From assembly GCF_002159085.1 (NCBI RefSeq), contig NZ_LZRU01000035.1:104515-168514 (forward strand): DNA of 64,000 nucleotides. The letters run 5' to 3'. Both the position numbers and the translations under genes were made by a program. The notes under the pieces were generated by a model, which had not been told where the DNA came from, did no database searches, and was given only the letters and a program-made list of their open reading frames with translations. Origin of the DNA: Thermobacillus sp. ZCTH02-B1 (lineage in GTDB: Bacteria; Bacillota; Bacilli; Paenibacillales; Paenibacillaceae). Below are positions 9,726 through 18,409 of this stretch, piece after piece (position 1 is the first letter of the stretch; each line of letters opens with the position of its first letter).

Positions 9726-9739
9726 TGAAACCGTTTCTA
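9726..9739. promoter_or_regulatory. Possible cre box or LacI-type operator
   Basis: TGAAACCGTTTCTA is close to the CcpA cre consensus and contains the palindrome GAAAC-C-GTTTC. It lies in the short gap between the permease and GH130 genes. It could equally be chance. Confidence 0.35.
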
Positions 9740-9750
9740 CTTTCATTTAT

Positions 9751-10629
9751 TTAATCCTTGAGTCCCGTAAATGTGATACCTTCGATGAAATATCGCTGCG
9801 CAACAAAGAACAGCAGGACGACCGGCAGCGCGATGAGGATCGACATCGCCATGAGATAATTCCATTGCGGCGCCTCGTTGACCCCGCCCATGAAGAAATA
9901 CATGCCGACGTTCATGGTGTACAGTTCCATGTCGGTCAGGTAGATGAGCGGTCCGAGGAAATCGTTCCAGTAGCCGCGGAACGCGAAGATCGCGACCGCG
10001 AGCAGCGCCGGCCGGATCTGCGGCAGCATGATCAGGAAGAACGTCTGGAACGTGTTCGCGCCGTCGATCTCGGCCGCGTCGTCCAGTTCCCGCGGAATCG
10101 TCAGGAAGAACTGGCGCAACAGGAAAATGTAGAACGGCCCCCACGCCGTCCACGCCCGCAGCACGAGCGGATCGAATTCGCCGACCAGTCCGAAATGCTG
10201 CCAGATCAGGAACGTCGGAATGAGCGTCACGTGGAACGGCAGCATCATCGTCGCCAGCAGCACGAGGAAGATGAAGTCGCTGCCGGGAAAACGGAACCGC
10301 GCGAACCCGTACGCCACCAGCGTGGCGCTCGCGAGCTCCGCCGTGATGCCGAGGACGACGATGAATATCGTGTTCCACAGGTAGCGGTTGAACGGCATCG
10401 CGTTCCAGGCGTCCGCGAAGTTGCGCCACTGAGGCGGATCCGGAATCCACTTCGGCGGCCAGGCGAAAATGTCGCCCTCCTGTTGCAGCGCGGTCGACAG
10501 CATCCAGAAGAACGGGATGAGAATGACGACCGCCAGGAACGTGACGATGATGTAAATCAGCGCCCGCTTGATCGCGTTCAGTCGCCTGACGCCCAGTCCG
10601 ACTCTTGCAGCCGCGAAGCTTCTCGCCAT
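9751..10629 (-). CDS. Carbohydrate ABC transporter permease, MalG/AraQ family
   Basis: 292 residues with six predicted membrane segments and the EAA-type loop (DDAAEIDGANTFQTFF, near residue 190) that docks the ATPase. It pairs with the MalF-type permease upstream. No ATPase gene is in the operon; CUT1 importers of Firmicutes commonly share a general ATPase such as MsmX. The start at 10629 follows an AGGGGGG ribosome site. Confidence 0.93.
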   Translation of the reverse strand: MARSFAAARVGLGVRRLNAIKRALIYIIVTFLAVVILIPFFWMLSTALQQEGDIFAWPPKWIPDPPQWRNFADAWNAMPFNRYLWNTIFIVVLGITAELASATLVAYGFARFRFPGSDFIFLVLLATMMLPFHVTLIPTFLIWQHFGLVGEFDPLVLRAWTAWGPFYIFLLRQFFLTIPRELDDAAEIDGANTFQTFFLIMLPQIRPALLAVAIFAFRGYWNDFLGPLIYLTDMELYTMNVGMYFFMGGVNEAPQWNYLMAMSILIALPVVLLFFVAQRYFIEGITFTGLKD

Positions 10630-10644
10630 GACCGTGAGTCCCCC

Positions 10645-11634
10645 CTATCGCTTCATGTCCGTCTCGTAGTACACCCACGCCGGGGACGAGCGGAACACGA
10701 GCAGCGTCAGCGCCAGAATGATCAGGAAGAGCACCCAGGCGATCGCGGAAGCCTCGCCCATGTGCATCTGGTTGAAGCCGCGCTCGTATACGAGCTGGTT
10801 CATGAACTTGCCGGCCGCGGTCGACGGGCGGACGAACATCGCGATCGTGAAAATCTGCAGCGCGCCGATCATGCCCATGACGATCTGCAGCAGAATGACC
10901 GGCGAGATCTGCGGCACCGTGATGTGAAGGAACTTCCGGAATCCGTTCGCGCCGTCGATCTCGGCCGCTTCGTACAGGGAACGCGGCACCCCCTGCAGCC
11001 CCGCGAGGAAGACGACGGTGTTCGTGCCGAAGATGCCCCAGACGCTCATGATGATGAACGCCGGCAGAATGAACCGCGGATCGCCGAACCAGTTCGGTTT
11101 GTCCATGCCGAACAGATGCAGGATCGGCGACAGGAGCCAGGTCAAAATCCCGGACTCGCTGTTGAACATCCACCGCCACAGAAGCGCCACCGCCACCTCG
11201 GGCAGCACCGCGGGCAGGAAATAGATCGTCCGGAACGTGCCGATGCCCTTGATCTGGTTGTTCAGCAGCATCGCAACGAGCAGCGCGCCGATCACGCCGA
11301 TCGGCAGGGAGAACAGGGCATACAGCAGCGTGATCCGGACCGAGGGCCAGAACTCGATGTCGAGCGTGAACAGCCGGATGTAGTTGTCCAGCCCGACCCA
11401 TTCCGTCTTGCCGAAGATCGATGACTTGGTAAAGCTCAAATAGAGCGAATTGCCGAGCGGATAAAGGGTGAACACGAGAAATCCGACGATCCACGGCGAG
11501 ACCAGCGCCAGCCCCATCGCCTGCTTTTTCTTCCAGCCGATCCACCTGAACAGCCAATAGAGCAACACGGCGATCCCGGCCAGCGCGACCGGCACGAGCA
11601 GCCAGCGGATGAACGTGGCCAGATGGTGTCCCAC
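10645..11634 (-). CDS. Carbohydrate ABC transporter permease, MalF/UgpA family
   Basis: 329 residues with an extra N-terminal membrane segment, six core segments and an EAAEIDGANGF-type EAA loop near residue 220. It forms the importer channel with the MalG-type partner. The start is a GTG at 11634 preceded by AAAGGAGG at normal spacing. Confidence 0.92.
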   Translation of the reverse strand: MGHHLATFIRWLLVPVALAGIAVLLYWLFRWIGWKKKQAMGLALVSPWIVGFLVFTLYPLGNSLYLSFTKSSIFGKTEWVGLDNYIRLFTLDIEFWPSVRITLLYALFSLPIGVIGALLVAMLLNNQIKGIGTFRTIYFLPAVLPEVAVALLWRWMFNSESGILTWLLSPILHLFGMDKPNWFGDPRFILPAFIIMSVWGIFGTNTVVFLAGLQGVPRSLYEAAEIDGANGFRKFLHITVPQISPVILLQIVMGMIGALQIFTIAMFVRPSTAAGKFMNQLVYERGFNQMHMGEASAIAWVLFLIILALTLLVFRSSPAWVYYETDMKR

Positions 11635-11682
11635 TGCCTTTTCCTCCTTTCCGTCGCGTTCCTTCGCGGGCGGCTCAGCAAA

Positions 11683-11708
11683 GAAGGAGGCAGCGAACTG
11701 CCTCCTTC
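11683..11708 (-). other. Stem-loop between receptor and permease genes
   Basis: A perfect 11-bp stem (GAAGGAGGCAG / CTGCCTCCTTC) closes a TTCG tetraloop on the minus strand and is followed by TTTGC. It begins 10 bp after the receptor stop. It probably limits read-through or protects the receptor mRNA end. Confidence 0.7.
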
Positions 11709-11718
11709 TCCTGCGCCG

Positions 11719-13068
11719 TTATTTCAGCGCGTCTTCGAGCAGCGGCTTCACTTTCGGAACGAGATCGCTCGGACGGGCGCCTGCGTTGACGATCGGATCC
11801 ATGAGCTGCGTCCAGAAGATGTTGTCCCAATCCGGATACTTTTCCGAATAGCGGTACGGTCTGCCGTATTGCATCGACGCGATGATCGCCTCAAGCGAAT
11901 GCGCTTTGTCCGGATGCAGTTCCTTGAGCGTCTCGTAATCGGCCAGGGATTTCCGCGGAGGCATGATCTTCCAGTGATGGATCGCGTCGGTCAGATCCAG
12001 GAACGCCTGGAAGGCCGCATCCGGGTTCTTCGTCTTCGCGTTGATGCCCATGCCGAGGATATCTGCGAACGTCACGTGCGTGCCGTCGGGACCCGCCGGA
12101 ACCATGAACGCCTGCACGTTTTCGACGGTCCGGTCAAGGTCGTCCGCAGCGCCTCCCATGAACATGGCAACCTGGCCGTTGCGGAACATTTGGTCGAATC
12201 CGCGGTCGCGGATGATGGTTTGCGACGGAACGAGCGGACCCTGCACGAGGTCGGCGTAGAAGTTCAGCGCCTCCATCGCTTCCGGCGAGTCGATCGGCGA
12301 CTTGCCGTCTTCCGTGATGACTTCGCCGCCGTTCTGCCAGATGAACATTTGCACCGGCGGCCAGCCGTTCAGCGTGAAGCCCCACTGGACCGTGTTGTTC
12401 GGATCGAAACCTTCTTCATCCGCGCGCTTGCCGTTCGCGTCCTTCGTCAGCTTCTTGGCTGCCGCAATGAAGTCGTCCCAGGTCCAGCTTTCATCCGGGT
12501 AACTGAGACCCGCCTCGTCGAACAGCGCCTTGTTCACATACAGCATGACGGGCTGCTGCAGCCAGGGCAGGCCGTAGATGCGGCCGTCGTGCGTGAACGG
12601 CCCGAACGACGCTTCATAGTAGTCGTCCGTGTTGGCCGCCGGGTGCGACGAGTTCGCGAGCCGGTCCGTGATGTCGAGCATGACGCCGCCGGCGGCGAAT
12701 TGCGCCGCGCGCTGCGCGCTGACCCAGAAGAGGTCCGGACCGGAGTCGCCCGACAGCTGCGTGATGATGCGCGTGTCGTATTCCGCCGGGTTGGAATCCT
12801 GGACGATTTCGTAGACATCCGACTTGGCGTTCAGATCGTCGAGAATCGCTTGCAGCTCCTTCGCCTCATCGGCGCCGGCCCAGGTCGACAGCCGGATCTG
12901 CACCTTCTGTCCCGATCCGTCCGCGTTGCCGCCGGACGAACCGCCGTCCGTTCCCGCGGTATTTCCGCCGTTCCCGCTGCTGCCGTTGTTCTTGCTACCG
13001 CCGCAGGCAGACAGCACGAGCGCGATGACCAGGAGAACGGACATCAGCATGGACAACCTTTTGCTCAT
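11719..13068 (-). CDS. Extracellular sugar-binding lipoprotein (SBP_bac_1 family)
   Basis: 449 residues with signal peptide and lipobox (LSAC, Cys22), a Gly/Ser/Asn-rich linker to about residue 55, then a CUT1-type solute-binding domain. It is the first gene of the six-gene GH130 operon. The frame continues two codons upstream to a GTG, but the GGGGG ribosome site is 8 bp from the ATG at 13068 and too close to the GTG. Its ligand is probably a manno-oligosaccharide or similar glycoside, judged only from the GH130 neighbour. Confidence 0.92.
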   Translation of the reverse strand: MSKRLSMLMSVLLVIALVLSACGGSKNNGSSGNGGNTAGTDGGSSGGNADGSGQKVQIRLSTWAGADEAKELQAILDDLNAKSDVYEIVQDSNPAEYDTRIITQLSGDSGPDLFWVSAQRAAQFAAGGVMLDITDRLANSSHPAANTDDYYEASFGPFTHDGRIYGLPWLQQPVMLYVNKALFDEAGLSYPDESWTWDDFIAAAKKLTKDANGKRADEEGFDPNNTVQWGFTLNGWPPVQMFIWQNGGEVITEDGKSPIDSPEAMEALNFYADLVQGPLVPSQTIIRDRGFDQMFRNGQVAMFMGGAADDLDRTVENVQAFMVPAGPDGTHVTFADILGMGINAKTKNPDAAFQAFLDLTDAIHHWKIMPPRKSLADYETLKELHPDKAHSLEAIIASMQYGRPYRYSEKYPDWDNIFWTQLMDPIVNAGARPSDLVPKVKPLLEDALK

Positions 13069-13146
13069 CTGCACAACCCCCTAGCACTAAAGTTGAAAAC
13101 CATCCTGCTAGATGACGACACCAGCATGACTAGATTGACAAAATTA

Positions 13147-13178
13147 GATTTGTAATGCTGTTGTCATCATTACAAATC
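13147..13178. promoter_or_regulatory. Operator of the divergent LacI regulator
   Basis: A perfect inverted repeat with 11-bp arms GATTTGTAATG and CATTACAAATC and a 10-bp spacer. It begins 3 bp downstream of the -10 box of the receptor promoter, so it covers the transcription start and the first 30 bp. The TTGTAA half-site recurs at the regulator's own promoter. Confidence 0.7.
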
Positions 13179-13180
13179 AC

Positions 13181-13209
13181 ATTATGCATCAGGCTGACAG
13201 CGCTGTCAA
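13181..13209 (-). promoter_or_regulatory. Promoter of the GH130 importer operon
   Basis: On the minus strand a perfect TTGACA (13204-13209) and CATAAT (13181-13186) are separated by 17 bp. The operator at 13147-13178 follows at once. Confidence 0.75.
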
Positions 13210-13276
13210 TAACCTGATTTTTGTACGGTACAACCTTGGAATTCCCTCGAAAACCATCGACTTTTCCCGTTTTTCG

Positions 13277-13322
13277 TTTACTTTTTATCTTTCATCATGT
13301 ATATTGATTTGTAACGTGACAA
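13277..13322 (+). promoter_or_regulatory. Promoter and autoregulatory operator of the LacI gene
   Basis: TTTACT (13277-13282) and TATATT (13300-13305) are 17 bp apart. TTGTAACGTGACAA (13309-13322), a near-perfect 14-bp palindrome sharing the TTGTAA half-site with the 13147-13178 operator, lies at the expected transcription start, which suggests autorepression. Confidence 0.6.
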
Positions 13323-13366
13323 AACTGATTTTTTCGGCGCGACGCGCCGCTGAAAGGGTTGGTCCC

Positions 13367-14395
13367 ATGGCCAAGAAACGACGCATCGTCATGCAGGATA
13401 TCGCCGACCGCCTGAACCTGTCGAAGAACTCGGTGTCACAGGCGCTGTCCGGCAAGGACGGCGTCAGCGAGGAGACCCGCAGGAAAATCATCCAGACCGC
13501 CATCGAAATGGGCTACCGCTACAAGCCGAAACGTTCGTCGGACGGCAGGAACAAACGGGTGCGGACGATCGGGCTCATCGCGTCCGAATTTGCGTTCTCG
13601 ATGAAAATCTTCTTCGGCGAAATCTATCTCGCGATCGAGCGCGAGGCCCAGAGCCGCGGGATCGGCCTGCGGATCCAGTCGATTACGCCGGAAGCGCGGG
13701 ACCGGCTGCTGCTGCCGGATTTCATCGAAAAGATGGACGTCGACGGCCTGCTTATTCTTTCCCATATCAGTACCGAGTATGTAAATCACGTGCTCTCCAA
13801 GGGCATTCCGACCGTGCTCATCGACCACCACGATCCGCTGATCGAGGCGGACGCCGTTCTCACGAACAACCGCTTCGGCGCGTATCTGGCCGTCAGACAC
13901 CTGCTCGAGCTCGGGCACCGGAGGATCGGCATCCTCGGCAACATCGGCGCCTCGCCGAGCTACCTGGAACGATGGGAAGGCTATCTGCTCGCGATGCGGG
14001 AATACGGCATCGAGCCGCCGCAGGCCCACATGCTGATCCGCGTGCGCGAGGAAGTCGGCGAGATCGGAGAAGCGCTCCGCGCCGTGGAGGACAAGCCGAG
14101 CGCGTGGTTCTGCGTGAACGACGGTTTCGCCTTCTTCGCCTGCTCCGTCCTGCAGAACATGGGATACGCCATCCCGGAGGACGTCTCCGTCTGCGGATTC
14201 GACAACAGCGATTTCTCGCAGATCGGCATGCCGAAGATCACGACGATGAACATCGACCTCAACCTGTTCGCGAAGGAGGCGTTCGCCCAGCTGATGCGCC
14301 GCATCGAGAGCCCGGAGGACGCGTATCGGGAGATTCTGCTGCCGACGCGGCTCGTGAAGCGGGAATCGACCGGCCCGTTCGTGCCGAAGGCGTGA
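13367..14395 (+). CDS. LacI-family transcriptional regulator
   Basis: 342 residues: an N-terminal helix-turn-helix (MQDIADRLNLSKNSVSQAL, residues 9-27) followed by a periplasmic-binding-protein-like sensor domain. The frame is open upstream to 13184, but homology begins at the ATG at 13367, which has an AAAGGG ribosome site. It is divergent from the GH130 importer operon and very likely controls it through the TTGTAA palindromes. The effector is presumably a product of glycoside breakdown. Confidence 0.9.
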   Translation: MAKKRRIVMQDIADRLNLSKNSVSQALSGKDGVSEETRRKIIQTAIEMGYRYKPKRSSDGRNKRVRTIGLIASEFAFSMKIFFGEIYLAIEREAQSRGIGLRIQSITPEARDRLLLPDFIEKMDVDGLLILSHISTEYVNHVLSKGIPTVLIDHHDPLIEADAVLTNNRFGAYLAVRHLLELGHRRIGILGNIGASPSYLERWEGYLLAMREYGIEPPQAHMLIRVREEVGEIGEALRAVEDKPSAWFCVNDGFAFFACSVLQNMGYAIPEDVSVCGFDNSDFSQIGMPKITTMNIDLNLFAKEAFAQLMRRIESPEDAYREILLPTRLVKRESTGPFVPKA

Positions 14396-14470
14396 TGCGG
14401 GGACGGCGGACCAGGCAACGGAACACACGAGTCGGGTTCGGGGATTCGGTTCTCCGCCAGGAAAAAAATC

Positions 14471-14497
14471 GAGGGGGCGTTGGCCCCCTCTTTTCTT
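14471..14497. terminator. Bidirectional rho-independent terminator
   Basis: Stem GAGGGGGC / GCCCCCTC with a GTTG loop, followed by TTTTCTT on the plus strand and preceded by seven A residues, so it can serve both the LacI gene and the convergent kamA-like gene. Confidence 0.85.
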
Positions 14498-14599
14498 GAA
14501 GGATCCGGGCTTTTCATTGCCCCGATGCCTTGCGCTGACGCGTAACCGAAACATCAGAGCTTGCGGAAATCATCCGTCGGAACCGCATGCGCCGCCATG

Positions 14600-15814
14600 T
14601 CAGCACGGCTTCGCTTCCGCCTGCCGCGCGGATTCGGCCGCATGCGAACGCCGCACCCGCTTTGGCGGAACTGCCGGCAGCTCATTCGCGGAGACGACCT
14701 TGTCCGTCTTCTTCTCGGGCTTCTTCCAGTACCGCTCGCTGCCCGGCAAGTCATCGAACCAGGCCGCGTCCGGCGGGCAGTCCAGCACCATGAACTTGCC
14801 GTATTCGCCGTCCCGCGATTGGTGGTACTTCAGATACGCCTTCCCGCCCTCGATCGCGAGGATTTCGATCTTGCCGGACGTGTGGCTCATCACGAGGCGG
14901 ACCCGTTTCCCGAGGCCGGACGTGCGCGCCTTCGCCTCCTCGACCAGCCGGTATACCCGTTCCAGCGGCAGCACGAAATCCCGGTTGCCCGCCACCGGCC
15001 GGTTGATGAAGAAGTAATACGGCGTCACGCCCGCCCAGGACAGCCTGTCGAGCAGCTCGGCGAGCACCTCCGCGTCGTCGTTGATCCCCTTCAGGACCGG
15101 CGTCTGGTTCACGACGATCGCGCCCGCCCAGTGCAGCGCCTCGAAGGCCCGCTTCGCCTCGGGCGTAATCTCGCGCGGATGGTTGACGTGCGCCATCACG
15201 TAAATGCGCGCGTCGGGCGTCGAATGCTTCCGGATCAGATCCAGCAGCTCCGGATCTTCATAGATCCGCATCGGATTGAATACCGGCAGCTTCGATCCGA
15301 GCCGGATGATCTTCACGTGCGGAATTTCACGCAGCCGCTCGATGATGTATTTGAGCCGCGGCGTGCCGAGCATGAGGCTGTCTCCGCCCGTGAGCAGCAC
15401 GTTGTTGATCTCGGGATGCGCCGCGATGTACTCGAGGCCCGGCGTCACGTCGGCAACCGCTTCCTTCACGTCGTTCCGGAACAGCCGCTTGCGGAAGCAG
15501 TACCGGCAATAGGCACCGCACACCTCCGAGACGATGAGCAGCGCCGTCGTCCCGTATTTGTGCTGGCAGCCGGGCACGACGTAGTTCGTGTCCTCGTCCG
15601 ATGCGTCCCAGCGCCCGTATTCCTGCAGCTCTCCCGTGCTCGGGATGACGAGCTTGCGAATCGGGTCGTCGGGATCGCTCCAGTCGATGAGATTCAAATA
15701 GTAATCGTTCACGCGGAAGACGAATTTCTCGGTAACCGGCTTGAGCCGCTCCCGTTCCTCTTCGGAAAGCGCCTCGATCTTCGAAATGTCCGTAATGTAC
15801 TTCACCTTCGCCAT
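14600..15814 (-). CDS. kamA: KamA-family radical SAM aminomutase
   Basis: 404 residues with the radical SAM cluster motif C99xxxC103xxC106 and the LTGGDSLML segment of lysine 2,3-aminomutases near residue 142. Family members use SAM, a 4Fe-4S cluster and PLP to shift an amino group, classically L-lysine to L-beta-lysine. The usual PGGGGK motif carrying the PLP lysine is absent; HTSGKIEI (Lys315) may take that place, so the substrate could differ. The start has an AAGGAG ribosome site. The gene stands alone behind a c-di-AMP riboswitch, which suggests a link to osmolyte or cell-envelope homeostasis. Confidence 0.85.
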   Translation of the reverse strand: MAKVKYITDISKIEALSEEERERLKPVTEKFVFRVNDYYLNLIDWSDPDDPIRKLVIPSTGELQEYGRWDASDEDTNYVVPGCQHKYGTTALLIVSEVCGAYCRYCFRKRLFRNDVKEAVADVTPGLEYIAAHPEINNVLLTGGDSLMLGTPRLKYIIERLREIPHVKIIRLGSKLPVFNPMRIYEDPELLDLIRKHSTPDARIYVMAHVNHPREITPEAKRAFEALHWAGAIVVNQTPVLKGINDDAEVLAELLDRLSWAGVTPYYFFINRPVAGNRDFVLPLERVYRLVEEAKARTSGLGKRVRLVMSHTSGKIEILAIEGGKAYLKYHQSRDGEYGKFMVLDCPPDAAWFDDLPGSERYWKKPEKKTDKVVSANELPAVPPKRVRRSHAAESARQAEAKPC

Positions 15815-15821
15815 TTTACGC

Positions 15822-15876
15822 CTCTCCTTTCAAACCGGGGATTTGTAAGATGGCAATGTTTGCGTTAACCTCCTTT
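15822..15876 (-). other. Two ribosome-binding-site-like stretches before kamA, possible leader ORF
   Basis: AAAGGAGG (15869-15876) stands about 45 bp upstream of the real kamA ribosome site (AAGGAG, 15822-15831). A very short frame starting TTG at 15856 (8 codons) or a non-standard ATT one base earlier could be translated from it. The evidence is only the strong purine-rich box. Confidence 0.25.
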
Positions 15877-15938
15877 CTTCTGGATTAGAAACCAGCCGAT
15901 TCAATAACGCCCTGCGGATGAGCCTGAAGAAAGGAAAG

Positions 15939-15960
15939 AAAAAAGACCCGCGAGGGGTCT
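15939..15960 (-). terminator. Riboswitch expression-platform terminator
   Basis: Minus-strand stem AGACCC / GGGTCT with a 5-nt loop followed by six T. A second GGGTCT at 16003-16008, next to the aptamer's 3' strand, can pair with the terminator's 5' arm as an antiterminator. This is the usual arrangement of a ligand-induced OFF switch. Confidence 0.8.
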
Positions 15961-16013
15961 GTCGGCGACCAAAAACACGCCGTTGAAACTTCGTTCAATT
16001 TCAGACCCATCTC

Positions 16014-16134
16014 ACGCTTACGAGGTTAGCTGACGGGCTCGGGTAGATGGTCCCCTACGTCCGGCTTGCGGACGATTCGCCCCAACATGACTGGTTCCCC
16101 CGCTTCCCGGACATTGCCACCGGGAATTAAGCGT
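16014..16134 (-). promoter_or_regulatory. Cyclic di-AMP riboswitch aptamer (ydaO-yuaA class)
   Basis: On the minus strand the aptamer opens with ACGCTTAAT and closes with TAAGCGT (helix P1). In between are the class hallmarks in order: a GC-rich hairpin, AGCGGGGGAACC, GGGGCGAATC, a variable hairpin, GTAGGGGACCATCTAC, CCGAGCCCGTCAGC and TAACCTCG. This matches the ydaO-yuaA consensus, which binds c-di-AMP and usually turns off genes for potassium or osmolyte uptake or cell-wall hydrolases. The next gene downstream is kamA, with the terminator in between. Confidence 0.93.
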
Positions 16135-16140
16135 ATTTTT

Positions 16141-16170
16141 AGGATACCGCATATCGACCCGAACTGTCAA
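16141..16170 (-). promoter_or_regulatory. Promoter of the riboswitch-kamA transcript
   Basis: Minus-strand TTGACA (16165-16170) and TATCCT (16141-16146), 18 bp apart, place the start a few bases before the aptamer's P1 helix. Confidence 0.7.
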
Positions 16171-16255
16171 AAAGAATTCCCGTTCGTTACGGCCGCCCGC
16201 CGTTCCGGCGCGCCCGGGACGACGCCCTTCCGCCGCCCCGGGAGCAGCCGTGCGG

Positions 16256-17194
16256 TCAGCGCGAACCCGGATGAAGCGCGTCCCGCACCTCCTCGATCGG
16301 CCCGGGCTTCATGCCCGGCACTTCCCGCGGATGATGGCGGACCGATTCGGTCGAATAGAGCACGACGCGCATCGTGCCGTTGGCGGCAAAGGAACGGATC
16401 AGCACCGGCTGGTTGAGCGTGTTGCGGAAGACGAAATCCGGCCCGTACCAGCTCACCGTCGCGTCCCGGCCGGGCGGCACGTAGGCGACATGCCGGCTGT
16501 GGGTGTATCGCTCGACGATCTGCAGGCCGGCGTTGTCGACCGCGTTGAACAGCGTCGACGACACCTGGCAGATGCCGCCGCCCACTCCCTCGGACAGTTC
16601 GCCGCGCACGATGACGGGCGCTTCCCGATACCCCCGCTCCACCGTCCGGCGTCCGATCGTCCGGTTGAAGGAGAACGTCTCGCCCGGGAACACGACCGTG
16701 CTGTCGAGCGTCCTCGCGGCCAGCTCGATGTTGTGGGACCGGTTGCGGTTCCTCGGATTGTAATAGGTGACGTACCGGCCGATCACCTTCTCGTGCAGCC
16801 CGGCGAGCAGCTCGCCGTCGACCTTCGCCGGCACCGGCCGCACGGGCGGCTCGATGACCGCTTCCCCATCTCCGTAGAAATAGGCGTAGAATCGCTCCTC
16901 GAACGACGTCCGGTCCAGCCGGCGCCCCGGCCGCTCCGGCCGGATCGAGCCGTCCGCGTTGAACTTCGCGTTCTCCGCCGGAACCTCCAGCTTCGCCGCG
17001 AGCCCCGCGACCAGCCGCTCGAACCGGACGGGATCGACGAAACCGGTGGCGGGCAGCCGGAATTCGGCGCGATGGACCCGGAGCGTCTCGCCGGGCAGCC
17101 GGATCACGAGCGCGCCGTCCGCGGCATCCTGCGGCCCGGGTACCGGAGCCGCCGCGGCCAGCGCGATCAGACCGGACAGCAGCATCGCTTTCAA
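16256..17194 (-). CDS. VanW-family protein
   Basis: 312 residues with a short N-terminal hydrophobic signal, an N-terminal domain, then a VanW domain (ARTLDSTVVFPGETFSFN near residue 157 and GGGICQVSSTLFNA near 195). VanW proteins are found with vancomycin resistance and cell-envelope genes but have no proven activity. The start is a TTG at 17194: GGAGG stands 8 bp before it, while the first ATG, three codons in, is too far. It follows alanine dehydrogenase by 81 bp on the same strand and may be co-transcribed. Confidence 0.88.
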   Translation of the reverse strand: MKAMLLSGLIALAAAAPVPGPQDAADGALVIRLPGETLRVHRAEFRLPATGFVDPVRFERLVAGLAAKLEVPAENAKFNADGSIRPERPGRRLDRTSFEERFYAYFYGDGEAVIEPPVRPVPAKVDGELLAGLHEKVIGRYVTYYNPRNRNRSHNIELAARTLDSTVVFPGETFSFNRTIGRRTVERGYREAPVIVRGELSEGVGGGICQVSSTLFNAVDNAGLQIVERYTHSRHVAYVPPGRDATVSWYGPDFVFRNTLNQPVLIRSFAANGTMRVVLYSTESVRHHPREVPGMKPGPIEEVRDALHPGSR

Positions 17195-17275
17195 CGTTCA
17201 CACCTCCTGCAGCCTGCGGGCGCCGGCAGTCCGGCCGCTTCCCTTCGGACCGGACGCCTTCCCGCCCGGAAGCGG

Positions 17276-18409
17276 CTACGCCCCGCTTCCGACCTTGAGC
17301 AGCGATTCGACGGGCACATACGGCATGCCGACCGCCCGCGCCACCGCTTCGCACGTCACCGCGCCGCAGGCGGTGTTCACGCCGCGGGCGAGCGCCGGGT
17401 CGGACAGGACCGCCTGCCGGATGCCGAGGCCCGCGATCTTCATCGCGTAGGGAAGCGTCGCGTTCTCGAGCGCCATCGTCGACGTGCGCGGCACCGCCCC
17501 CGGCATGTTGGCGACCGCGTAATGCACGACGCCGTGCTTCACGTAGGTCGGATTGTCGTGCGTCGTCACGCGGTCGATCGTCTCGATCGAGCCGCCCTGG
17601 TCGACGGCCACGTCGACGATGACCGATCCCGGCTGCATCCGCTTCACCATCGCCTCGCTGACGATCTTCGGCGCCTTCGCGCCGGGAACGAGCACCGCTC
17701 CGATGAGCAGATCGGCCCGCTCGACGGCCCGCTCCAGCTCGACCGGGTTCGACATGATCGTCGTCACCCGTCCGTCGAACAGATCGTCCAGTTCGCGCAG
17801 CCGGCGCGGATTGACGTCCAGGATCGTGACGCGCGCGCCCGAGCCGAGCGCCCGCTTCGCCGCGTTCGTGCCGACGATGCCGCCGCCGACGATGACGACC
17901 TCCGCGGGCGCCACACCCGGCACGCCGCCGAGCAGAATGCCCTTGCCGCCGTGCGTTTTCTCGAGCAGCTGCGCCCCGATCTGCACGGCCATCCGCCCGG
18001 CCACCTCGCTCATCGGCGCGAGAAGCGGCAGCGAACCGTCGGACAGCTGCACGGTCTCGAACGCGACGCCCCACACCTTCCGCTCCACGAGGCGCCGCGT
18101 GAGCTCCGGCAGCGGCGCGAGATGCAGGAACGCGAACAGGATCAGGTCCGGCCGCAGAAAATCGTACTCCTCCGGCGTCGGCTCCTTCACCTTCATCACC
18201 ATCTCGGCCGCGCCCCACACTTCAGCCGCCGAGCCCGCGATTTTCGCACCCGCGGCCGCGTATTCCCGGTCGGAAAACCCGCTGCCCTCGCCCGCCGACC
18301 GCTCGACGATCACTTCGTGTCCCAGGCGCGTCAGGGCGCTGACCCCGGCGGGCGTCAGCGCCACGCGGTTTTCGTTGTTCTTGACTTCCCTCGGTACACC
18401 GATCCGCAT
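17276..18409 (-). CDS. ald: Alanine dehydrogenase
   Basis: 377 residues, the usual length. It interconverts L-alanine and pyruvate plus ammonia with NAD(H) in the cytoplasm. Seen are the N-terminal [20 protein letters not shown] signature, a [15 protein letters not shown] nucleotide-binding motif near residue 168, and [11 protein letters not shown] near 298. An AAGGAGGG ribosome site precedes the ATG. In Bacillus relatives Ald supplies alanine catabolism during growth on amino acids and sporulation. Confidence 0.97.
   Translation of the reverse strand: MRIGVPREVKNNENRVALTPAGVSALTRLGHEVIVERSAGEGSGFSDREYAAAGAKIAGSAAEVWGAAEMVMKVKEPTPEEYDFLRPDLILFAFLHLAPLPELTRRLVERKVWGVAFETVQLSDGSLPLLAPMSEVAGRMAVQIGAQLLEKTHGGKGILLGGVPGVAPAEVVIVGGGIVGTNAAKRALGSGARVTILDVNPRRLRELDDLFDGRVTTIMSNPVELERAVERADLLIGAVLVPGAKAPKIVSEAMVKRMQPGSVIVDVAVDQGGSIETIDRVTTHDNPTYVKHGVVHYAVANMPGAVPRTSTMALENATLPYAMKIAGLGIRQAVLSDPALARGVNTACGAVTCEAVARAVGMPYVPVESLLKVGSGA

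Noticed and set aside
9688..11424. 578-codon plus-strand frame over the GH130 importer permeases
   Set aside because: Charged, low-complexity translation typical of the antisense of membrane protein genes.
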